Counted from the stretch's first letter, positions 1 through 10,161 are shown. The stretch: DNA of 33,338 nucleotides from Nitrosomonas sp. (GCA_021604405.1 BQJA01000033.1:1-33338); one strand, 5' to 3'. Program-made: numbers and translations. The notes: a model not told the origin generated them from the sequence alone.

Positions 1-2
1 TT

Positions 3-218
3 GATAGACAAGTCAGCGCATCGCTTGAGAACTACAGACGATTGAACGCAAAACGCGAGATTTCTTTCGATCAATACTTGAGTAACTATTTCTCTGAAAA
101 TACGGCAGCCAGCAAAACTCACGCTAAAGATCATTCTCAAAATATACCTGCTTCCATGGTCGAAACTGCCGCTCATGAATTGCAGACACTTACGGAGCTT
201 CAAGTTCGTTCCCATTAA
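3..218 (+). CDS. C-terminal end of an unidentified protein (partial)
   Basis: An open frame runs from the window edge to a TAA at 216-218, giving the last 71 residues of a protein whose start lies outside the window. The tail is hydrophilic (DRQVSASLENYRRLNAKREI near its start, ending LTELQVRSH), with no cysteine, no membrane segment and no motif I recognise. Its composition is protein-like and the frame has no internal stop, so a real gene end is likely. The family is unknown. The next gene on the same strand starts almost 400 bases downstream, so they need not share a transcript. Confidence 0.5.
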   Translation, partial: DRQVSASLENYRRLNAKREISFDQYLSNYFSENTAASKTHAKDHSQNIPASMVETAAHELQTLTELQVRSH

Positions 219-602
219 CCTGTTGATTAATCACATTAATGAAACTTGCCTTCATCCTCGATCTGTTCGATTCGATTAAGACTTATAAGGATTCGAACTT
301 CACCACATGCGTGAAGCGGCTTCTCGCGGTTAACATCTGTTTGCCATGCAGGAGAGCAATTAGCAAATTTAATAATGGCCAGACCGTCGACATTGCGCGC
401 GAGCTTGAATTGGCCATTGGTGTGGTTGAGCATTGTTGGAATCGGCATTCGTGCTGCATTTGTCGGCGGACCGGGCCGGTTGTTATTACTTCTTGTCTCT
501 GCATCTGAAATCAGTTCGTCTGAATCCAGTAAAATGGCAAGAACATTATGTGCTTGGCATCCTGACACAAGATTCAATATTAAGTTTTTGGAGAAAAGCA
601 TC
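219..602. other. Intergenic stretch without a supported gene
   Basis: About 380 bases separate the partial gene from the glutathione S-transferase. Open frames exist on both strands, the longest being a minus-strand frame of 135 codons at 236-643. None has a ribosome binding site or a recognisable protein pattern, and the longest overlaps the start of the transferase. The stretch presumably holds the transferase promoter, but I could not pick out a convincing -35/-10 pair. Confidence 0.4.
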
Positions 603-1283
603 ATGATTACACTTTTTACCGCTGCCACACCGAATGGTCGCAAGGCTTCGATTATGTTGGAAGAATGTGCGCTCGACTACAATGTTCGTCCCCTGGAGCT
701 AGGCAACGGTGAGCAGAAACAGGAATGGTATCTGCAGATCAACCCGAACGGTCGCATCCCGGCGATTGTTGACCATGACAATGATGACTTCGCGGTGTTT
801 GAATCTGGCGCCATCCTGATCTACCTGGCAGAAAAGACCGGACATTTTTTGCCGCCAAATACATTAGAAAATTCAAAAGACCGTTCGCTGGTGATGCAGT
901 GGCTGATGTTCCAAATGGGCGGACTAGGCCCGATGATGGGCCAGGCCAATGTGTTCTTCAGATACGCAGAAGAGAAAATCCCCTTCGCGATCGAACGCTA
1001 CCAAAAGGAAACCCGACGGCTGCTTGAAGTACTCGATACGAGGCTGGCTGATAACGAATATCTCGCTGGTACCTATTCTATTGCCGATATAGCAAACTTC
1101 AGTTGGGCACGCACGGCGAACTGGTCCGGCGTCGAAAGCCGCGATCTCGAACATTTGTCACGCTGGATTGAAGCGATCCAGGTGCGGCCGGCCGTCCAGC
1201 GTGGTCTTGACGTACCACCCGAAGGCCAACTTGGCAAATCCGATGACGAGTTTGTCAAATCAGCGCAAAAAATGGTGACGTAA
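603..1283 (+). CDS. Glutathione S-transferase, YfcG/YghU-like (Nu class)
   Basis: This 226-residue protein has the two-domain cytosolic GST layout. The N-terminal thioredoxin-like domain (about residues 1-85) begins [18 protein letters not shown], has the cis-proline region [13 protein letters not shown] and the glutathione-contacting [15 protein letters not shown]. An all-helical domain follows to the end, with [12 protein letters not shown] as the usual N-capping motif. The TPNGRK start and the ESGAILIYL segment are typical of Ure2p/YfcG-type enzymes, which often act as disulfide-bond reductases with glutathione; the substrate cannot be told. The frame is open upstream, but the ATG at 603 is preceded by TTGGAG and matches the family start. 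The gene converges on the Mla-like operon. Confidence 0.9.
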   Translation: MITLFTAATPNGRKASIMLEECALDYNVRPLELGNGEQKQEWYLQINPNGRIPAIVDHDNDDFAVFESGAILIYLAEKTGHFLPPNTLENSKDRSLVMQWLMFQMGGLGPMMGQANVFFRYAEEKIPFAIERYQKETRRLLEVLDTRLADNEYLAGTYSIADIANFSWARTANWSGVESRDLEHLSRWIEAIQVRPAVQRGLDVPPEGQLGKSDDEFVKSAQKMVT

Positions 1284-1435
1284 GGTCCGGCAAAAAGTCG
1301 GGGTAGGAAAGGGTTAAGTAATGAATGGACACCCACCATCCTAAACGGTATCGAAGTGCCAAAGTAGTGGCGCAATGACCACTAAACTAGAGAGGAGCGT
1401 CCGACATTAAACACCCCACTTTTTCATGCTTTCCT

Positions 1436-1987
1436 TTATGGCTCATCGGACATCGTTTCAAGCCAGGATTGAATCTCTGTTTGCGCCTGTTCGATCAACG
1501 CGATAAAGCCAGTAATCGCACCGGCTGCATCCGGTGAAGCAGTCTTTTGCAACAAGTTAAATGTCCGCTTACCTAGCAATCTGATGCCACTATCAGCGTA
1601 AGTGCTGGCCTTCAGCGTCATTACTACATCAGCACTATCCGCCGCTTCAAATTGCTGCTCGAATTGTGTCAGTTGAAGCTGCAAATGGATAGGTTGCCGC
1701 AATCCAGCAATAGTCAACCGGCGTTCCAATAAAGCGGGTAACGGTGCTTCCCAGCGATTCCGGTTGTAATAACGGATGACCGTGGCATCATCATAAAGCA
1801 AGCGATAACGTATCCTGTCATCCCATAGCCAAACCGGCGCATCCAGCGTGATCGTGACGCTGTTGGCAGTCTGCTCGGTAATAGACCCAAGATCGTGACT
1901 GACCGGCAAGCCTGACTTGGAACTGATACTGCAGGCTGAGATTGATATACTCAAGGTGATTACTAACAAGTGCTTATAGCATTTCAT
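1436..1987 (-). CDS. ABC-type transport auxiliary lipoprotein (PqiC/DUF330-like)
   Basis: The 183-residue product starts with a lipoprotein signal peptide whose lipobox ends at Cys19 (SISAC). Lipidation of this cysteine would anchor it in the outer or inner membrane. The rest is one periplasmic domain of the ABC-type transport auxiliary (PqiC-like) family, with VTITLDAPVWLWDDRIRYRL near its start. Proteins of this family partner MCE proteins and may contact the outer membrane end of the lipid path. The start codon overlaps the stop of the MCE gene (ATGA), so it is the last gene of the four-gene operon and translationally coupled. The family assignment rests on the lipobox, domain pattern and operon position. 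Confidence 0.82.
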   Translation of the reverse strand: MKCYKHLLVITLSISISACSISSKSGLPVSHDLGSITEQTANSVTITLDAPVWLWDDRIRYRLLYDDATVIRYYNRNRWEAPLPALLERRLTIAGLRQPIHLQLQLTQFEQQFEAADSADVVMTLKASTYADSGIRLLGKRTFNLLQKTASPDAAGAITGFIALIEQAQTEIQSWLETMSDEP

Positions 1988-2907
1988 TTCAGCTCCCTAA
2001 AGCCCGGTTCACCAGGTGCGGGTTGCGACTCGGCGCCAAGTAAAAAGGCTTGCGGATCAGCTTCTAAAGTTGCTGCAACCCGATCGAAACGACGGGTTGC
2101 AGTTTTCATTTGCAACATTAGAGTATTGGCTCTAGGCAAGGTTGTATGCAGAAGTCGTTGCCCCACCATAGTGCCTGCCTGCATCAATTCACTTGATTGC
2201 CGGGAAAGCGCTGCCAAGTCTTGCCGCATTTGACTGCTCAATTGTTTGGCATCATGGCTCAGACCATTTAGCTCAGCGAGTGTGTGCCGGGTATCTGCTG
2301 TTAACGCAGGCACTTGAGCTAAGACTTTACCAGCCTGATCCTGCAATAAGTTGAACTGTTCGGTAGCTGTTTCGATATTGATCAAGATGCGTTCCACCTG
2401 ACGAATATTGTCTTCATTTAGCATTTGATTCAGTCTGAGCATTAGTTCACGAGTTTCATTGACTGCATCCTCGCCTGATACCGACAACCGGTCGATGAGA
2501 GAAGGTTTGATTGGAATGCGGTTCTCAGGCTCACTACCACTTATCAACGGCTCGGAATGATCACCGTCATCCTTGAGTGAGATTCGCGTCAAACCTGTGA
2601 CGCCCTGAAGCTCCAATATGGCATAAACGCCACGGCTAAGACGCACATCGCTCTCGATTTCCATCGGTACAATGATAATATCTGGGTTATTTGGAGAGAA
2701 ACGCACAGTACTCACTTTGCCTACCGCTATGCCCCGATAATAAACAGTGGAACCTACATTAAGCCCGGCAACTGAATCTCTGGTCTCAGCAACATAAGTG
2801 TTTGTTTGCGTTTGAACATCGCCTAGCCAGATTATAATGATCACAATGCCCGCAATCAGCACGGTCATGAATAAGCCGGTGATCAACGCGTGACTATCTT
2901 TGCCCAT
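1984..2907 (-). CDS. MCE/MlaD-family lipid-binding protein
   Basis: The protein has 307 residues from the ATG at 2907, which follows GGAGG by 6 bases; the frame is open 36 codons further up but without such a site. Residues 8-27 form one N-terminal membrane anchor. The MCE domain follows (about 35-115), with VAGLNVGSTVYYRGIAVGKV and LQGVTGLTRISL. A long alpha-helical, probably coiled-coil tail fills most of the C-terminal half. MCE proteins form hexameric rings or tubes that carry phospholipid across the periplasm. This one is much longer than MlaD of the classic mlaFEDCB set and, with a PqiC-like partner and no MlaC here, fits the longer needle-type arrangement. It starts 13 bases after the ATPase stop and overlaps the lipoprotein gene by 4. 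Confidence 0.88.
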   Translation of the reverse strand: MGKDSHALITGLFMTVLIAGIVIIIIWLGDVQTQTNTYVAETRDSVAGLNVGSTVYYRGIAVGKVSTVRFSPNNPDIIIVPMEIESDVRLSRGVYAILELQGVTGLTRISLKDDGDHSEPLISGSEPENRIPIKPSLIDRLSVSGEDAVNETRELMLRLNQMLNEDNIRQVERILINIETATEQFNLLQDQAGKVLAQVPALTADTRHTLAELNGLSHDAKQLSSQMRQDLAALSRQSSELMQAGTMVGQRLLHTTLPRANTLMLQMKTATRRFDRVAATLEADPQAFLLGAESQPAPGEPGFRELK

Positions 2908-2920
2908 GCACAACCTCCAA

Positions 2921-3682
2921 TTAAGTGAATACCCGCTGTGCGCGGTTATTATGAAAAAATTGCTGAATAAACGAATGATCGCAGTCAAGCACCTTATCCA
3001 ACGAGTCAAAAGCAACCAAGCGGTGATCAGCCAACACCGCGACTTTAGTGCACAAATCTCTTAGAATATGCAAATCGTGTGTAACCATAACTACAGTGAA
3101 TTCGAGTTCCTGATGCAATTGCCGTAGCAAGGTGACAAAATCCTCGCTAGCGATAGGATCAAGGCCGGAAGTCGGTTCGTCCAGCAACAACAATTCCGGC
3201 TCCAAAATTAGTGCCCTGGCCATTGCCGCCCGTTTAACCATGCCACCTGACAGCTCAGAAGGTTTGTGCATGGCATCATGCGCACTTAAACCCACCATGG
3301 CTAACTTCATACAGACCATTTGATTGATCAGATCTTCATCATCAATGCCCATTTCCTGTAATGGAAAAGCGATGTTATCAAACACATTTAAAGCGCTAAA
3401 TAATGCGCCATTCTGAAATAATACGCCCGTATGATTGCGTCTTTGTCGGCATTCAATTGAACAGGATTCCTGCACTCGCTCACCCAATACTTTCAAGTTG
3501 CCACGACTAGGTAATTCCAGACCGATCATCTCACGCAGCAACGTCGTTTTGCCGCTGCCGGACAATCCCACGAGCCCCAGTATTTCGCCACTTTCAAGAC
3601 ATAAACTGATATCTTGGTGAATCAATTGCTCACCGAAATAAGTCCACACTTGATCCAGTTCTACCGCGCAATGCTTTTTCAT
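2921..3682 (-). CDS. MlaF-like ABC transporter ATP-binding protein
   Basis: This 253-residue protein is a complete ABC ATPase. The Walker A loop is GLSGSGKTTLL (about residues 39-49), the Q-loop is in VLFQNGALF, the signature is ELSGGMVKRAAMARAL, Walker B is LLLLDEPTSGLDP and the switch histidine is in MVTHDLHIL. The LSGGM signature and the GALFSALNVFDNIAFPL segment are typical of the MlaF/Ttg2A group, which drives phospholipid movement together with an MlaE permease and an MCE protein. The ATG overlaps the permease stop by four bases (ATGA), so the two should be made in fixed ratio. All catalytic motifs are intact. Confidence 0.92.
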   Translation of the reverse strand: MKKHCAVELDQVWTYFGEQLIHQDISLCLESGEILGLVGLSGSGKTTLLREMIGLELPSRGNLKVLGERVQESCSIECRQRRNHTGVLFQNGALFSALNVFDNIAFPLQEMGIDDEDLINQMVCMKLAMVGLSAHDAMHKPSELSGGMVKRAAMARALILEPELLLLDEPTSGLDPIASEDFVTLLRQLHQELEFTVVMVTHDLHILRDLCTKVAVLADHRLVAFDSLDKVLDCDHSFIQQFFHNNRAQRVFT

Positions 3683-4809
3683 GGGAACCCTACATTTCTA
3701 AATAGTATGGAAAATACGGTATTGACAATAATCACGACAGTTATGGCGGCCACCACCGCATGTGTAGTTTCATTGCCAAGGCTTTCGGTGTTGGGTTTAA
3801 TCAAAAATCCGAAGTGGCAGGCAATCATGCCAATCATCACACCAAATACAGCGCCTTTGGCCAGGCCGATATAAAAATTGGCGATAGGTACCGCCTTAGG
3901 TATATTGTCAAGAAATTGTTGATAACCAATATCCAGGGTTAATTGCGCCGAGACCATGCCACCGATCAAGGCCATTGTGTCAGTCCAAACAATTAGCAGC
4001 GGTACTGCCAGGGACAGTGCGACAACTTTTGGCAAAACTAACCGCAACGAATGGGAAATGCCTAATGCCGACAATGCGTCCAGTTCCTGGGTGACACGCA
4101 TAATGCCGATCTCAGCGGTTATCGCAGAACCGGAGCGGCCGGCGATCAGAATCGCCGCCAGCATCGGCCCCAGTTCACGGATGATACTGAGCCCAAGCAG
4201 ATCAATGATATAAATTTCCGCACCGAGTTGTTGCAGTTGCAACGAAGACAGGTAACTTAGTGATACGCCAACCAGAAACCCGACTAGCGCTGTAATCCCC
4301 ATGGCGCTGACACCGGCTTTATAGATGGTTTGCGATATTTCTTTGTACGGTGTGGCGCGGGGATGCTGTATTAAATAAATAAAGTCGAGTAACAACCGAC
4401 CGAACAGCGTTAGCCAAGCTAGGATATGTAGGTAAAAACCTTGCGCTAGCAATTGCCAATGATGTAGTAATTCGGCAAAACTCGACCTCACAGGATTGGA
4501 TTTGGGAACTTTCCTGCCACACCAATAATCGAATAAATGCCGTTGTTCCGGTCGCATGACCAGATTATCCGGCAGTTTCTCACCCCAGGCCTGCCAGAGC
4601 AAAAACGCCGCAACGCTGTCCAGTCGTTCAACTGTGCTGATGTCCCATTGCTTGTCCTTGACGCAACCCAGTATTTTAACTTTCTGGCGAAGATCTGGAG
4701 ATGCTGCCAGGGTGCGGAGAGTCCATTGACCGCCCACTTTGATTACCTTGCCACCAGTTTCCTCAGGAAACATCAATATAGGTTTGTTTGCATTTTGTAG
4801 GTGACTCAC
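3679..4809 (-). CDS. MlaE-family permease with N-terminal STAS-like domain
   Basis: The product is about 376 residues. An N-terminal soluble part of roughly 120 residues resembles a STAS domain (KVIKVGGQWTLRTLA, later WDISTVERLDSVAAFLLWQA). The MlaE membrane domain follows, with SMGITALVGFLVGVSLSYLS, then ELGPMLAAILIAGRSGSAIT and EIGIMRVTQELDALSALG, which are family hallmarks. It would be the membrane core of the phospholipid transporter encoded by the operon. The start is uncertain. The frame opens with TTG at 4839, which has no Shine-Dalgarno sequence. The GTG at 4809 follows AAAGGTG and is preferred here. It is the first gene of the operon, so the promoter should lie between about 4810 and 4900. 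Confidence 0.9.
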   Translation of the reverse strand: MSHLQNANKPILMFPEETGGKVIKVGGQWTLRTLAASPDLRQKVKILGCVKDKQWDISTVERLDSVAAFLLWQAWGEKLPDNLVMRPEQRHLFDYWCGRKVPKSNPVRSSFAELLHHWQLLAQGFYLHILAWLTLFGRLLLDFIYLIQHPRATPYKEISQTIYKAGVSAMGITALVGFLVGVSLSYLSSLQLQQLGAEIYIIDLLGLSIIRELGPMLAAILIAGRSGSAITAEIGIMRVTQELDALSALGISHSLRLVLPKVVALSLAVPLLIVWTDTMALIGGMVSAQLTLDIGYQQFLDNIPKAVPIANFYIGLAKGAVFGVMIGMIACHFGFLIKPNTESLGNETTHAVVAAITVVIIVNTVFSILFRNVGFP

Positions 4810-4936
4810 ATTAACAGCACCTTTGGTGACACCCGACAATTTTCGTTCAGCATAACAAATGATTGCTAATCACAAAACAATACTCATTCAAAAATAGTGA
4901 ATCGCCCTGGTTTTTCCGGAGACTTTTTAGTTTGAG

Positions 4937-5017
4937 TCAAACTGCATCAGCTGACTCCTCCAGTTGGCGATAATATGCCATTTCAAATTCAGCCGGTGGA
5001 ATATTTCCAATCGGCTG
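4937..5017 (-). pseudogene. C-terminal remnant of an IS3-type transposase (OrfB)
   Basis: Read on the minus strand, 26 codons ending in TGA encode QPIGNIPPAEFEMAYYRQLE plus a few residues. This is the usual C-terminal end of IS3-family OrfB transposases (…GNIPPAEFE..YY.QLE). A stop lies directly upstream of the first of these codons, so nothing else of the transposase survives. Just beyond the stop, 4900-4930 reads on the minus strand as CTCCGGAAAAACCAGGGCGA, which looks like the terminal inverted repeat region of such an element. It is a scar left by an old insertion between the Mla-like operon and guaA. Confidence 0.65.
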
Positions 5018-5209
5018 TTATTCAACACGAAAAAAATTACCAAAAAATTGCAAAATCAACATTGAAAGATTTTCACTTTAGATACATCAATAGAAATTTT
5101 TTCCAAAACATAAAAATATATCGCTAAAAATTCAGCCTGTTAGCAGAAATATAATTTATAGTACCGTTAATTCATGAATGATAAAATACGTTATCAATAG
5201 TAGAAGTAA
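5018..5209. other. AT-rich spacer between two IS scars
   Basis: This stretch is strikingly AT-rich with many A and T runs. I saw no gene, no ribosome binding site and no recognisable IS end. It lies between the IS3-type tail and the IS66-type tail and is probably decayed mobile DNA. Confidence 0.35.
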
Positions 5210-5342
5210 CTACTCGCTCCATGTTTCATGAGCTTTACCTGCTAATGCAATTTGATTGGCGATTAGCGGATTATATCCCCTGTTGGCCATGGATTGCAGA
5301 TAGCTAGAGATTCGGCAATAGGCATGTGCGTATTCGCTGGTT

Positions 5343-5349
5343 CTGAAAC
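5343..5349. repeat. Target-site duplication, left copy (CTGAAAC)
   Basis: CTGAAAC here recurs at 5616-5622 on the other side of the 267-bp element. The last C is also the first base of the left inverted repeat, so the true duplication is 6 or 7 bases. Confidence 0.7.
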
Positions 5350-5615
5350 GGATGTTCCCTACTTGGATGGCATGAGTTCGGAACCTAACATAATGATTTT
5401 TCTTAACTTTCAGGAAAAAAGTTGTTGCTTCGTTTGTGTCTACATAACTATTTGTTTCTGCATAAATATTCCGATTTTTTTATAGCAAATAATTTTGATA
5501 TATGCAATTAGTTTTTATGAAAATTCAATAGGTCTTAGTGACTACATATTTTGCCGAAAATGAGTTATCTTATTGTAATAATTATGTAATGTGAAAATTG
5601 AGCAGGGAACATCCG
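5349..5615. mobile_element. MITE-like element with perfect 12-bp terminal inverted repeats
   Basis: The left end is CGGATGTTCCCT (5349-5360) and the right end is its exact reverse complement AGGGAACATCCG (5604-5615). The element is flanked by CTGAAA on both sides (5343-5348 and 5616-5621), extending to CTGAAAC if the shared C is counted. It interrupts an IS66-type transposase frame that is perfectly restored by its removal. The inside is AT-rich with no credible gene; a plus-strand frame of 63 codons merely crosses the left end. The structure is that of a non-autonomous transposon moved in trans. I do not recognise the parent family from these ends. Confidence 0.8.
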
Positions 5616-5622
5616 CTGAAAC
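5616..5622. repeat. Target-site duplication, right copy (CTGAAAC)
   Basis: This is the second copy of the target duplication flanking the MITE-like element. In the minus-strand reading of the transposase it is GTTTCAG, part of the Gly-Cys-Phe-Arg codons. Confidence 0.7.
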
Positions 5623-6206
5623 AGCCAGAAACCTTTTGTTTGACCTTTGACATTCTCAAATCCCGTTCTGCTCTGTTATTGGTAAATGACACATGTGGGT
5701 CTTTTGCAAACAGCAGTACCACTGCTTCATGAATTTTCAGTCGCTCGCAGAGGTTGTGCGCATCAGATTTGGCGAGTTTACCGCGTTTGCCACTTGGCCT
5801 GGGTGGAATGACCGGCAGTTCTTTTTCGCCGCGCGTTAAAATATTCCGATAGTGTTTTTGTAGATTAGCTAACGCCTTATCGCCCAATCGCTTTTTTGTG
5901 CTGTTAAAAATTTCTTTGCAAGTTTCCTGCAGCAGGCGTTTCATGTTGTGCGCCCAGGCATAGCCGTTCGTATCAACGATAAAGGTCAGTTCACGCAACA
6001 AATGTGAACCACACAACCCGTGATTACAGTCATGGTACGATAAATAGGATGACCAGCAGTCATGAATAATGGCACCCCCATAGCGCGGCGCGGAATGATG
6101 TTGATTTCGTCAATGGCGGCTTTATTTTCCTTGTGTCGGGATGTTAGCGGGAATTGCTGTAAAACTCTAACAATTAACGAGAGAATGGGGACTTTGGTTC
6201 AATTTT

Positions 6207-6224
6207 GATTTATTCAACAACGCC
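6207..6224. repeat. IS903-like (IS5 family) terminal inverted repeat, solo end
   Basis: On the minus strand these 18 bases read GGCGTTGTTGAATAAATC. From memory this differs at one position from the 18-bp end of IS903, GGCTTTGTTGAATAAATC. The end points away from guaA into the IS graveyard. No IS903-type transposase or second end is visible, so this is a solo remnant. It lies only 17 bases beyond the guaA stop codon, so the insertion may have replaced the original guaA terminator. Confidence 0.5.
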
Positions 6225-6240
6225 CGGCCGGTCGGTCATG

Positions 6241-7803
6241 TCATTCCCACTCGATTGTCGCCGGCGGTTTGCCAGAAATATCATAGACGACGCGGTTAAT
6301 GCCGTGGACTTCATTGATAATTCGATTGGATACCTTGTTTAGCAGCGGGTAGGGTAGTTCCGCCCAGTTTGCGGTCATGAAATCCTGCGTTTGAACGGCT
6401 CTTAATGCGATGACGTACTCATAGGTGCGTCCGTCGCCCATGACGCCGACCGACCGGACTGGCAGAAATACGGCAAAGGCCTGTGCGGTTCTTTCATACC
6501 AGCCAGAAGCCTGCAATTCTTCGATAAAGATTGCGTCTGCATGCCGCAACAGTTCGGCATATTCATATTTGACTTCGCCCAGAATGCGCACCCCAAGGCC
6601 GGGACCCGGAAATGGGTGGCGGAATAATATTTCACGCGGCAGTCCAAGCGCCAATCCAAGCTCGCGTACTTCATCTTTAAATAATTCGCGCAGCGGCTCG
6701 AGTAACTTTAAGTGCAGGGTTTCAGGCAGGCCGCCGACATTATGGTGTGATTTGATGGTGCGGGCTTTTTTGGTATGACTGCCGGCGGATTCGATCACGT
6801 CCGGGTAGATGGTTCCCTGTGCCAGCCACTTGGCATCCGGAATTTTAGCGGATTCCTGCTGAAAAACTTCAATGAATTCGCGCCCAATTATGCGGCGTTT
6901 TTCTTCTGGGTCTGAGATTCCTTGCAATTGCCCGAAAAATTCACGATGCGCATTCACATGAATGACTTTTATGTCAAAATTCAAGGTGAATGTATCCATT
7001 ACTTGTTTGGCTTCGTTGGCACGCAGCAAACCATTATCAACGAATACGCAAGTTAATTGTTTGCCGATGGCGCGGTGGATCAGTGCGGCTGCCACGGATG
7101 AGTCTACGCCACCGGATAAGCCCAGGATAACCTTGTCATTGCCGACGGCCGCCTTAATTTTTCCGGCCGCTTCCTCCGCAAAATTGGGCATGTTCCAGTC
7201 ATAACCGATGCCGCAAATTTCGTGCACAAAACGCGCAATAATGGCTTTTCCCTGGAGGGTATGGGTTACTTCCGGGTGAAACTGAAGGCCATAAAAATGA
7301 CGGGTTTCATCGGCCATTGCTGCAATCGGTGTGGCCGCATTGTCTGCCAGAATATTAAAACCCGGCGGCAGGCTGTTAATCTTGTCGCCATGACTCATCC
7401 AGACTTCAAGTTCTTCGCAGTCATCCGTATCAATACGGTCATTAATATCCCGCAGCAGTGCACTGTCCCGGATTATTTTAACCTCGGCATAACCAAATTC
7501 ACGAATCGTCGCATTTTCGACAACGCCGCCAAGCTGGGCTGCCATTACTTGCATGCCGTAACAAATTCCGAGAACCGGGACACCCAGTTCAAAGACAACG
7601 GCGGGTGCTTGCGGCGCCTCTCCTGCGGTCACCGAGGCGGGGCCGCCCGAAAGAATGATGCCGCTGGGTGCGAAGTTTTCAATAAATTGCGAGCTGACAT
7701 CATACGGATGAAGCTCACAGTAAACATTGGTTTCGCGGACTCGGCGGGCAATGAGCTGTGTGTACTGGGAGCCGAAATCAAGAATTAAAATTTTTTGATG
7801 CAT
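6241..7803 (-). CDS. guaA: GMP synthase (glutamine-hydrolysing)
   Basis: This 520-residue protein converts XMP to GMP using ATP and glutamine in the cytoplasm. The N-terminal class I amidotransferase domain (about 1-200) has the nucleophile cysteine in GICYGMQ and the catalytic His-Glu in [10 protein letters not shown]. The ATP pyrophosphatase domain follows, with the PP-loop [14 protein letters not shown]. The C-terminal dimerisation domain ends [17 protein letters not shown], the usual family end. Length and motifs are complete. It lies 21 bases after guaB, so guaBA is one operon. No clear Shine-Dalgarno sequence precedes the ATG, as is common when translation re-initiates from an upstream gene. 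Confidence 0.98.
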   Translation of the reverse strand: MHQKILILDFGSQYTQLIARRVRETNVYCELHPYDVSSQFIENFAPSGIILSGGPASVTAGEAPQAPAVVFELGVPVLGICYGMQVMAAQLGGVVENATIREFGYAEVKIIRDSALLRDINDRIDTDDCEELEVWMSHGDKINSLPPGFNILADNAATPIAAMADETRHFYGLQFHPEVTHTLQGKAIIARFVHEICGIGYDWNMPNFAEEAAGKIKAAVGNDKVILGLSGGVDSSVAAALIHRAIGKQLTCVFVDNGLLRANEAKQVMDTFTLNFDIKVIHVNAHREFFGQLQGISDPEEKRRIIGREFIEVFQQESAKIPDAKWLAQGTIYPDVIESAGSHTKKARTIKSHHNVGGLPETLHLKLLEPLRELFKDEVRELGLALGLPREILFRHPFPGPGLGVRILGEVKYEYAELLRHADAIFIEELQASGWYERTAQAFAVFLPVRSVGVMGDGRTYEYVIALRAVQTQDFMTANWAELPYPLLNKVSNRIINEVHGINRVVYDISGKPPATIEWE

Positions 7804-7824
7804 AGGGGATAAAATCTTCGTCTT

Positions 7825-9294
<1,470 letters not shown>

Positions 9295-9300
9295 TTATGA

Positions 9301-9325
9301 CCGCTTTTTTCAAAGCGGTATTATA
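9301..9325 (-). promoter_or_regulatory. guaBA promoter: exact TATAAT and overlapping dyad CCGCTTT-N4-AAAGCGG
   Basis: On the minus strand an exact TATAAT box lies at 9325-9320. One base later comes the perfect inverted repeat CCGCTTT-GAAA-AAAGCGG (9318-9301). A start point 6-8 bases after the -10 box would fall inside the dyad, about 20 bases before the guaB ATG at 9291. The dyad is therefore better placed as a DNA operator than as a full RNA hairpin, although with a start at the far edge it could also form a GAAA-tetraloop stem. The -35 region is poor (ATACAT at 17 bases), which would suit an activated or tightly controlled promoter. Confidence 0.5.
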
Positions 9326-9589
9326 ACGAAACCACACAATTCATGTATTAAGAATGAGAGATTGCGGCGATTTTTTTAGAAATATCTTTAACTAGTTAGT
9401 GGTTTTGTTATTTTACTTGAGTGATTAAGCCGTCCTAATATTTTAATATAGCGCCAAAACACCCCCTTATTTATTAATTTAAGAACGGATGTCAGCTCAT
9501 ACAATTTTTGATTGGTCTTATCGATAACCGAGTTTGTCTATCAATCGGTTTCCAACTCCATTTTAGTGGCTATGCGCTGGGAGATAATA

Positions 9590-10045
9590 ATGCAATATTT
9601 CTTGCTATTCGCGTTGTGGTTAGTTTTGGCTTTTGATGTGCATGCCCAGGTCTATAAGTGGGTTGATCAAGGCGGCAACATCCAGTATACCGACCAGCCA
9701 CCCCCATCAGGTGCTGCGGTCCGGGATGAAAAAAAACTGAATATTAAAACGCCACCTCCGCCACCTGTGGATAGCCAGGCAAGAGCAGGTGAGGCGTTAG
9801 AAGAAAAAATGCAAGCATTTAAAGAGCGCCGTGATTCAGAACTAGAAGCCGAAGCAAAGCAACAAGCAAAGGCTGCCGAAAATAACAAACGATGTGTCAG
9901 TGCACAGGGCCAGCTAAAAATATTTCGCGAGTCTCCACGCTTGACGTTTCCGGATGGACAGGGTGGTATCGTGTATGCTGATGATGAGATGCGGCAGAAA
10001 AAGATCGCAGAAGCGCAGAAAAACATTGCAACCTACTGCCTGTAA
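9590..10045 (+). CDS. DUF4124-containing secreted protein
   Basis: The 151-residue protein starts at the ATG at 9590, preceded by GGGAG; the frame is open further upstream without a better site. A signal peptide (YFLLFALWLVLAFDVHA) is likely cut before QVYKW. The mature N-terminus is a DUF4124 domain, with the signature YKWVDQGGNIQYTDQPPP. A proline-rich linker and a charged alpha-helical, probably coiled-coil segment rich in Glu, Lys and Ala follow (about 75-115). Two cysteines (NNKRCVSAQG and the near-terminal ATYCL) may form a disulfide. The function of DUF4124 proteins is not known; they are periplasmic and common in proteobacteria. It stands alone, converging on the sensor kinase gene. 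Confidence 0.85.
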   Translation: MQYFLLFALWLVLAFDVHAQVYKWVDQGGNIQYTDQPPPSGAAVRDEKKLNIKTPPPPPVDSQARAGEALEEKMQAFKERRDSELEAEAKQQAKAAENNKRCVSAQGQLKIFRESPRLTFPDGQGGIVYADDEMRQKKIAEAQKNIATYCL

Positions 10046-10161
10046 GCAACATCCGACTATTTGTATACGAAATCAGCGTAAATTATTGCATGCTTTTCAG
10101 TGATTACTTGCCAGTGTCATTTCAAGTTGATGCAGAATAGAGACATAAGGTTCAGTTATTA

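Larger units (their letters stand above)
5210..6198 (-). pseudogene. IS66-type transposase, N-terminally truncated and split by a 267-bp insertion
   Basis: On the minus strand one frame runs from about 6198 to the insertion at 5615 and resumes at 5348, ending with TAG at 5210-5212. The upstream part contains AIIHDCWSSYLSYHDCNHGL, then CGSHLLRELTFIVDTNGYAW and NNRAERDLRMSKVKQKVSGCF, which are IS66 catalytic-core patterns (second Asp in HDCW, Glu in NRAERD). The downstream part reads RTSEYAHAYCRISSYLQSM and NRGYNPLIANQIALAG. Removing the insertion and one copy of the target duplication joins SGCF to RTSEY in frame. About half of a normal IS66 TnpC (near 500 residues) is missing at the N-terminus, so the gene is dead. 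The frame 5582-6016 alone is not an intact gene. The first codons, upstream of about 6135, are not clearly IS66. Confidence 0.8.

Noticed and set aside
236-643. Minus-strand open frame of 135 codons before the glutathione S-transferase
   Set aside because: No ribosome site, no recognisable pattern, and it runs into the start of the well-supported transferase gene.
5294-5485. Plus-strand frame of 63 codons in the IS graveyard
   Set aside because: It crosses the left end of the MITE-like element and lies antisense to the IS66-type tail; no ribosome site.
5582-6016. Stand-alone 144-residue transposase gene
   Set aside because: It is only the middle of a larger broken IS66-type frame: it opens at an internal TTG and ends on codons supplied by the inserted element.
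7222-7788. Plus-strand frame of 188 codons opposite guaA
   Set aside because: Antisense to a certain core gene, with no ribosome site or protein pattern.
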